NCBI GenBank assembly: GCA_021777055.1
Contig: JAIQZO010000036.1
Coordinates: 124,001-188,000, forward strand
Length of the DNA: 64,000 nt
Origin: Candidatus Anammoxibacter sp.
GTDB taxonomy: Bacteria > Planctomycetota > Brocadiia > Brocadiales > Anammoxibacteraceae
Direction: 5' to 3'
Notes under the pieces: model-generated
Database searches by the model: none
Seen by the model: only the letters and a program-made list of their open reading frames with translations
Told to the model about the DNA's origin: nothing
Shown: one piece after another, positions 62,457 through 64,000 of the stretch
Position numbering within the stretch: the stretch's first letter is position 1
Layout of the letters: every line of letters starts with the position of its first letter
Translations under genes and position numbers: made by a program

Positions 62457-63308
62457 ATGAGAAAAGCTGTAGCGATATTGTCTTTATTATCAATATTTAC
62501 TGTAACCATATCTATGAATATAGTCCATTCCAATCCACAAAATGCGCCAGCAGGTGGTGGGCATGGAGGTGGCGGTGCAATGGCCGAAACACCTATTATG
62601 GGTAAAATATTAGAGACTATGGACGGAGGTGGTTACACCTATCTCCTTTTACAAATAGGTCCAAGGCAGGTTTGGGTTGCGATTAGGCAGATGAAGGTTA
62701 CTGTAGGAGAAAATATTGCATTGATGCCTGGTATTGAAATGTATGAATTCACAGCCAAATCAATTAATCGTACCTTTGATATAATTATATTTTCTGACGG
62801 CCCCATATCTCAACAGGGTGCAACTTCTCTTCATGGCAGTAGCGCACATGGAGGAGGAGGTCACGGAAGCAGTGCTCCACATGGTGGTGCAGGAGGAGGT
62901 CACGGAAGCAGTGCTCCTCACGGCAGTGCAGAACAGGAACTAACAACCTCTGGTAGCAGCGGCATTGTTGTCCCAAAACTAGACGTAAAGGTAGAAAAAG
63001 CATCCGGTGCAAATGCTTATACAGTCATGGAACTTTATGAAAAAAGAATCGAACTTAACGAAAAAGATGTTACTGTAAAGGGAAAAGTAGTTAAGGTTAC
63101 TCCGGAAATAATGGGAAAAAACTGGCTGCATTTGCAGGATGGTACAGGATATGAGCAAAACAATACAAATGATATCGTTATAACAACAAAGGACCTTCCA
63201 ACGGTTGGTGATGTGGTAACAATATCAGGAAAGTTATACTCTGATAAGGATTTTGGCAGCGGTTACAAATACAGTGCAATTATTGAGGAAGCAAAGGTTT
63301 CAAAATAG
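62457..63308 (+). CDS. Exported NrfJ-like protein with two OB-type domains
   Basis: This 283-residue protein has a GGAGGAAA ribosome site and a signal peptide (VAILSLLSIFTVTISMNIVHS). Residues about 45-105 resemble NrfJ-type domains: IMGKILETMDGGGYTYLLLQ ... FTAKSINRTFDIIIF. A linker (about 115-165) is rich in His, Gly and Ser (three HGSSAPHG-like units). A second domain at about 195-283 is OB-like (VTVKGKVVKVTPEIMGKNWLHLQDGTG ... GDVVTISGKL). Periplasmic; the His-rich linker could bind metal. The partner is unknown. Confidence 0.75.
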   Translation: MRKAVAILSLLSIFTVTISMNIVHSNPQNAPAGGGHGGGGAMAETPIMGKILETMDGGGYTYLLLQIGPRQVWVAIRQMKVTVGENIALMPGIEMYEFTAKSINRTFDIIIFSDGPISQQGATSLHGSSAHGGGGHGSSAPHGGAGGGHGSSAPHGSAEQELTTSGSSGIVVPKLDVKVEKASGANAYTVMELYEKRIELNEKDVTVKGKVVKVTPEIMGKNWLHLQDGTGYEQNNTNDIVITTKDLPTVGDVVTISGKLYSDKDFGSGYKYSAIIEEAKVSK

Positions 63309-63338
63309 TATTTGTTTCTAAATTAATGGTTAAAAATC

Positions 63339-63368
63339 GCAGCAAGGTTAATATATTAACCTTGCTGC
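63339..63368. terminator. 30-bp palindrome, terminator
   Basis: GCAGCAAGGTTAA and its complement TTAACCTTGCTGC flank four bases, 30 bp after the NrfJ-like gene, and are followed by TTTATAAA. It is the likely terminator. Confidence 0.7.
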
Positions 63369-63425
63369 TTTATAAAAGATTACAATGCCGTAATGGCAGT
63401 CCTTACTATTCGGAGAAGTATTATA

Positions 63426-63695
63426 ATGGCAAAAAGATGTTTTGGTATCACAAAGAACTTTAAGAGATGTACTAATGAAAGGATGCTAATCCCTGTATGT
63501 CAAAAGCATGTCTGGCAGTTTATTCAATTAATGGTAGTCATCGTAACAATAGGTGCAATTCTTGTGACACTTGAACTGTATCACGTTTACGAAAAACATT
63601 TGCATGAAATACAACAAAAGCAGACACACAATGAGGCAGTTGATACCGCAAAAAACGCAAACAAGAACCAGGAATATGAAAAGTGGGACGAATAG
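63426..63695 (+). CDS. Small single-pass membrane protein with N-terminal cysteines
   Basis: The start is ATG 63426 behind GGAGAAG; 89 residues. An N-terminal Cys/His motif (MAKRCFGITKNFKRCTNER, then PVCQKH) is followed by one transmembrane helix at about 33-55 (IQLMVVIVTIGAILVTLELYH). The tail is charged. No family is recognised. It lies just downstream of the NrfJ-like gene. Confidence 0.6.
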   Translation: MAKRCFGITKNFKRCTNERMLIPVCQKHVWQFIQLMVVIVTIGAILVTLELYHVYEKHLHEIQQKQTHNEAVDTAKNANKNQEYEKWDE

Positions 63696-63752
63696 CCGCT
63701 GACAATATCATATTCCAGAATTATCAGGTAGGGCATCATTCAAAAAACGAGA

Positions 63753-64000
63753 CTATTTTTCACAAGCATCAACAACAACTTCCCCCGCTTTACCAGTTTC
63801 TCCTTTAATATGAATTCTCCTATCGAGGAAGATCTTTATGACTTCCACATTTGTCAACAAGTGGCGTGTAATGTGTGAGATTGTAAACCTGGACATACCG
63901 TTCGCAAATGCGAGCGGTAGAATAACTTGATCTGCCAGATGTTCATCAATCGCCCCTCTTGATTCAAGAAAATTTCTCAGACCGTCATAAGCCTCATCTG
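63753..64000 (-). CDS. rtcA: RNA 3'-terminal phosphate cyclase, C-terminal end (partial)
   Basis: A minus-strand frame ends at TAG 63753-63755 and runs off the window. The 81 visible residues include AIDEHLADQVILPLAFANG, then SRFTISHITRHLLTNVEVIKIFLDRRIHIKGE and AGEVVV, matching the C-terminus of RtcA enzymes, which convert RNA 3'-phosphate to 2',3'-cyclic phosphate. The catalytic histidine end is typical but sits partly beyond motif recognition. Confidence 0.82.
   Translation of the reverse strand, partial: DEAYDGLRNFLESRGAIDEHLADQVILPLAFANGMSRFTISHITRHLLTNVEVIKIFLDRRIHIKGETGKAGEVVVDACEK

Noticed and set aside
63753..64000. Plus-strand gene at the window end
   Set aside because: The minus frame is a clear RtcA C-terminus.

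Overview
The window is an AT-rich bacterial chromosome segment using the standard code. It resembles an anammox-type planctomycete (Brocadiales, for example a Scalindua-like genome). This rests on the density and architecture of multihaem c-type cytochromes, a hybrid-cluster protein, a periplasmic NrfJ-like protein and the general gene content. The taxonomic call is an inference; no 16S rRNA or anammox marker gene lies in the window. I saw no tRNA, rRNA or CRISPR array.

Layout. 1-9 kb: the 3' end of rimO, a STAS-PilZ protein, two ferritin-like paralogues, a three-PAS hybrid histidine kinase, two decayed genes, then glyQ-pyrD-pyrK on the minus strand. 9.3-10.3 kb: a heptose-phosphate-type sugar kinase. 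10.4-20 kb: a minus-strand cytochrome locus with about 45 candidate haem sites. In transcription order it holds an outer-membrane beta-barrel, a 17-haem lipoprotein, an 8-haem protein, a dihaem protein, a truncated dihaem protein, a 15-motif NapC/NirT-like membrane cytochrome, a small membrane protein and a monohaem cytochrome. It reads as a quinol-to-cell-surface electron conduit. 20.7-29.5 kb: two cupins, yqeY, an MBL hydrolase, a radical SAM protein, cbiE, hsp20-lon and a HAD phosphatase. 29.7-41.6 kb: an aminotransferase, a divergent MnmE, a phosphodiesterase, a TPP decarboxylase, endonuclease Q, an HD-GYP protein and RecD2. 41.7-53.2 kb: two small Cys-rich proteins, pabB, cbiL, a TetR regulator with a methyltransferase, a thrombospondin-3 repeat protein, DinB, a third cupin and hcp. 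53.4-64 kb: an ECF sigma factor coupled to a vWA protein, thiamine-binding and homocysteine-methyltransferase-like genes, membrane proteins, a J-domain protein, pyrI, comF, an NrfJ-like exported protein and the 3' end of rtcA.

Between genes the striking structure is a dispersed non-coding repeat. There are about eleven full or partial copies of roughly 150-270 bp in two related families, ending in a GCGGC/GCCGC hairpin and containing degenerate GATACTGG-type microrepeats. Smaller palindromic families are also present: one 28-bp palindrome occurs twice, each time at a convergent gene junction. The main biological system is the cytochrome-porin locus. The main unexplained structure is the repeat family.
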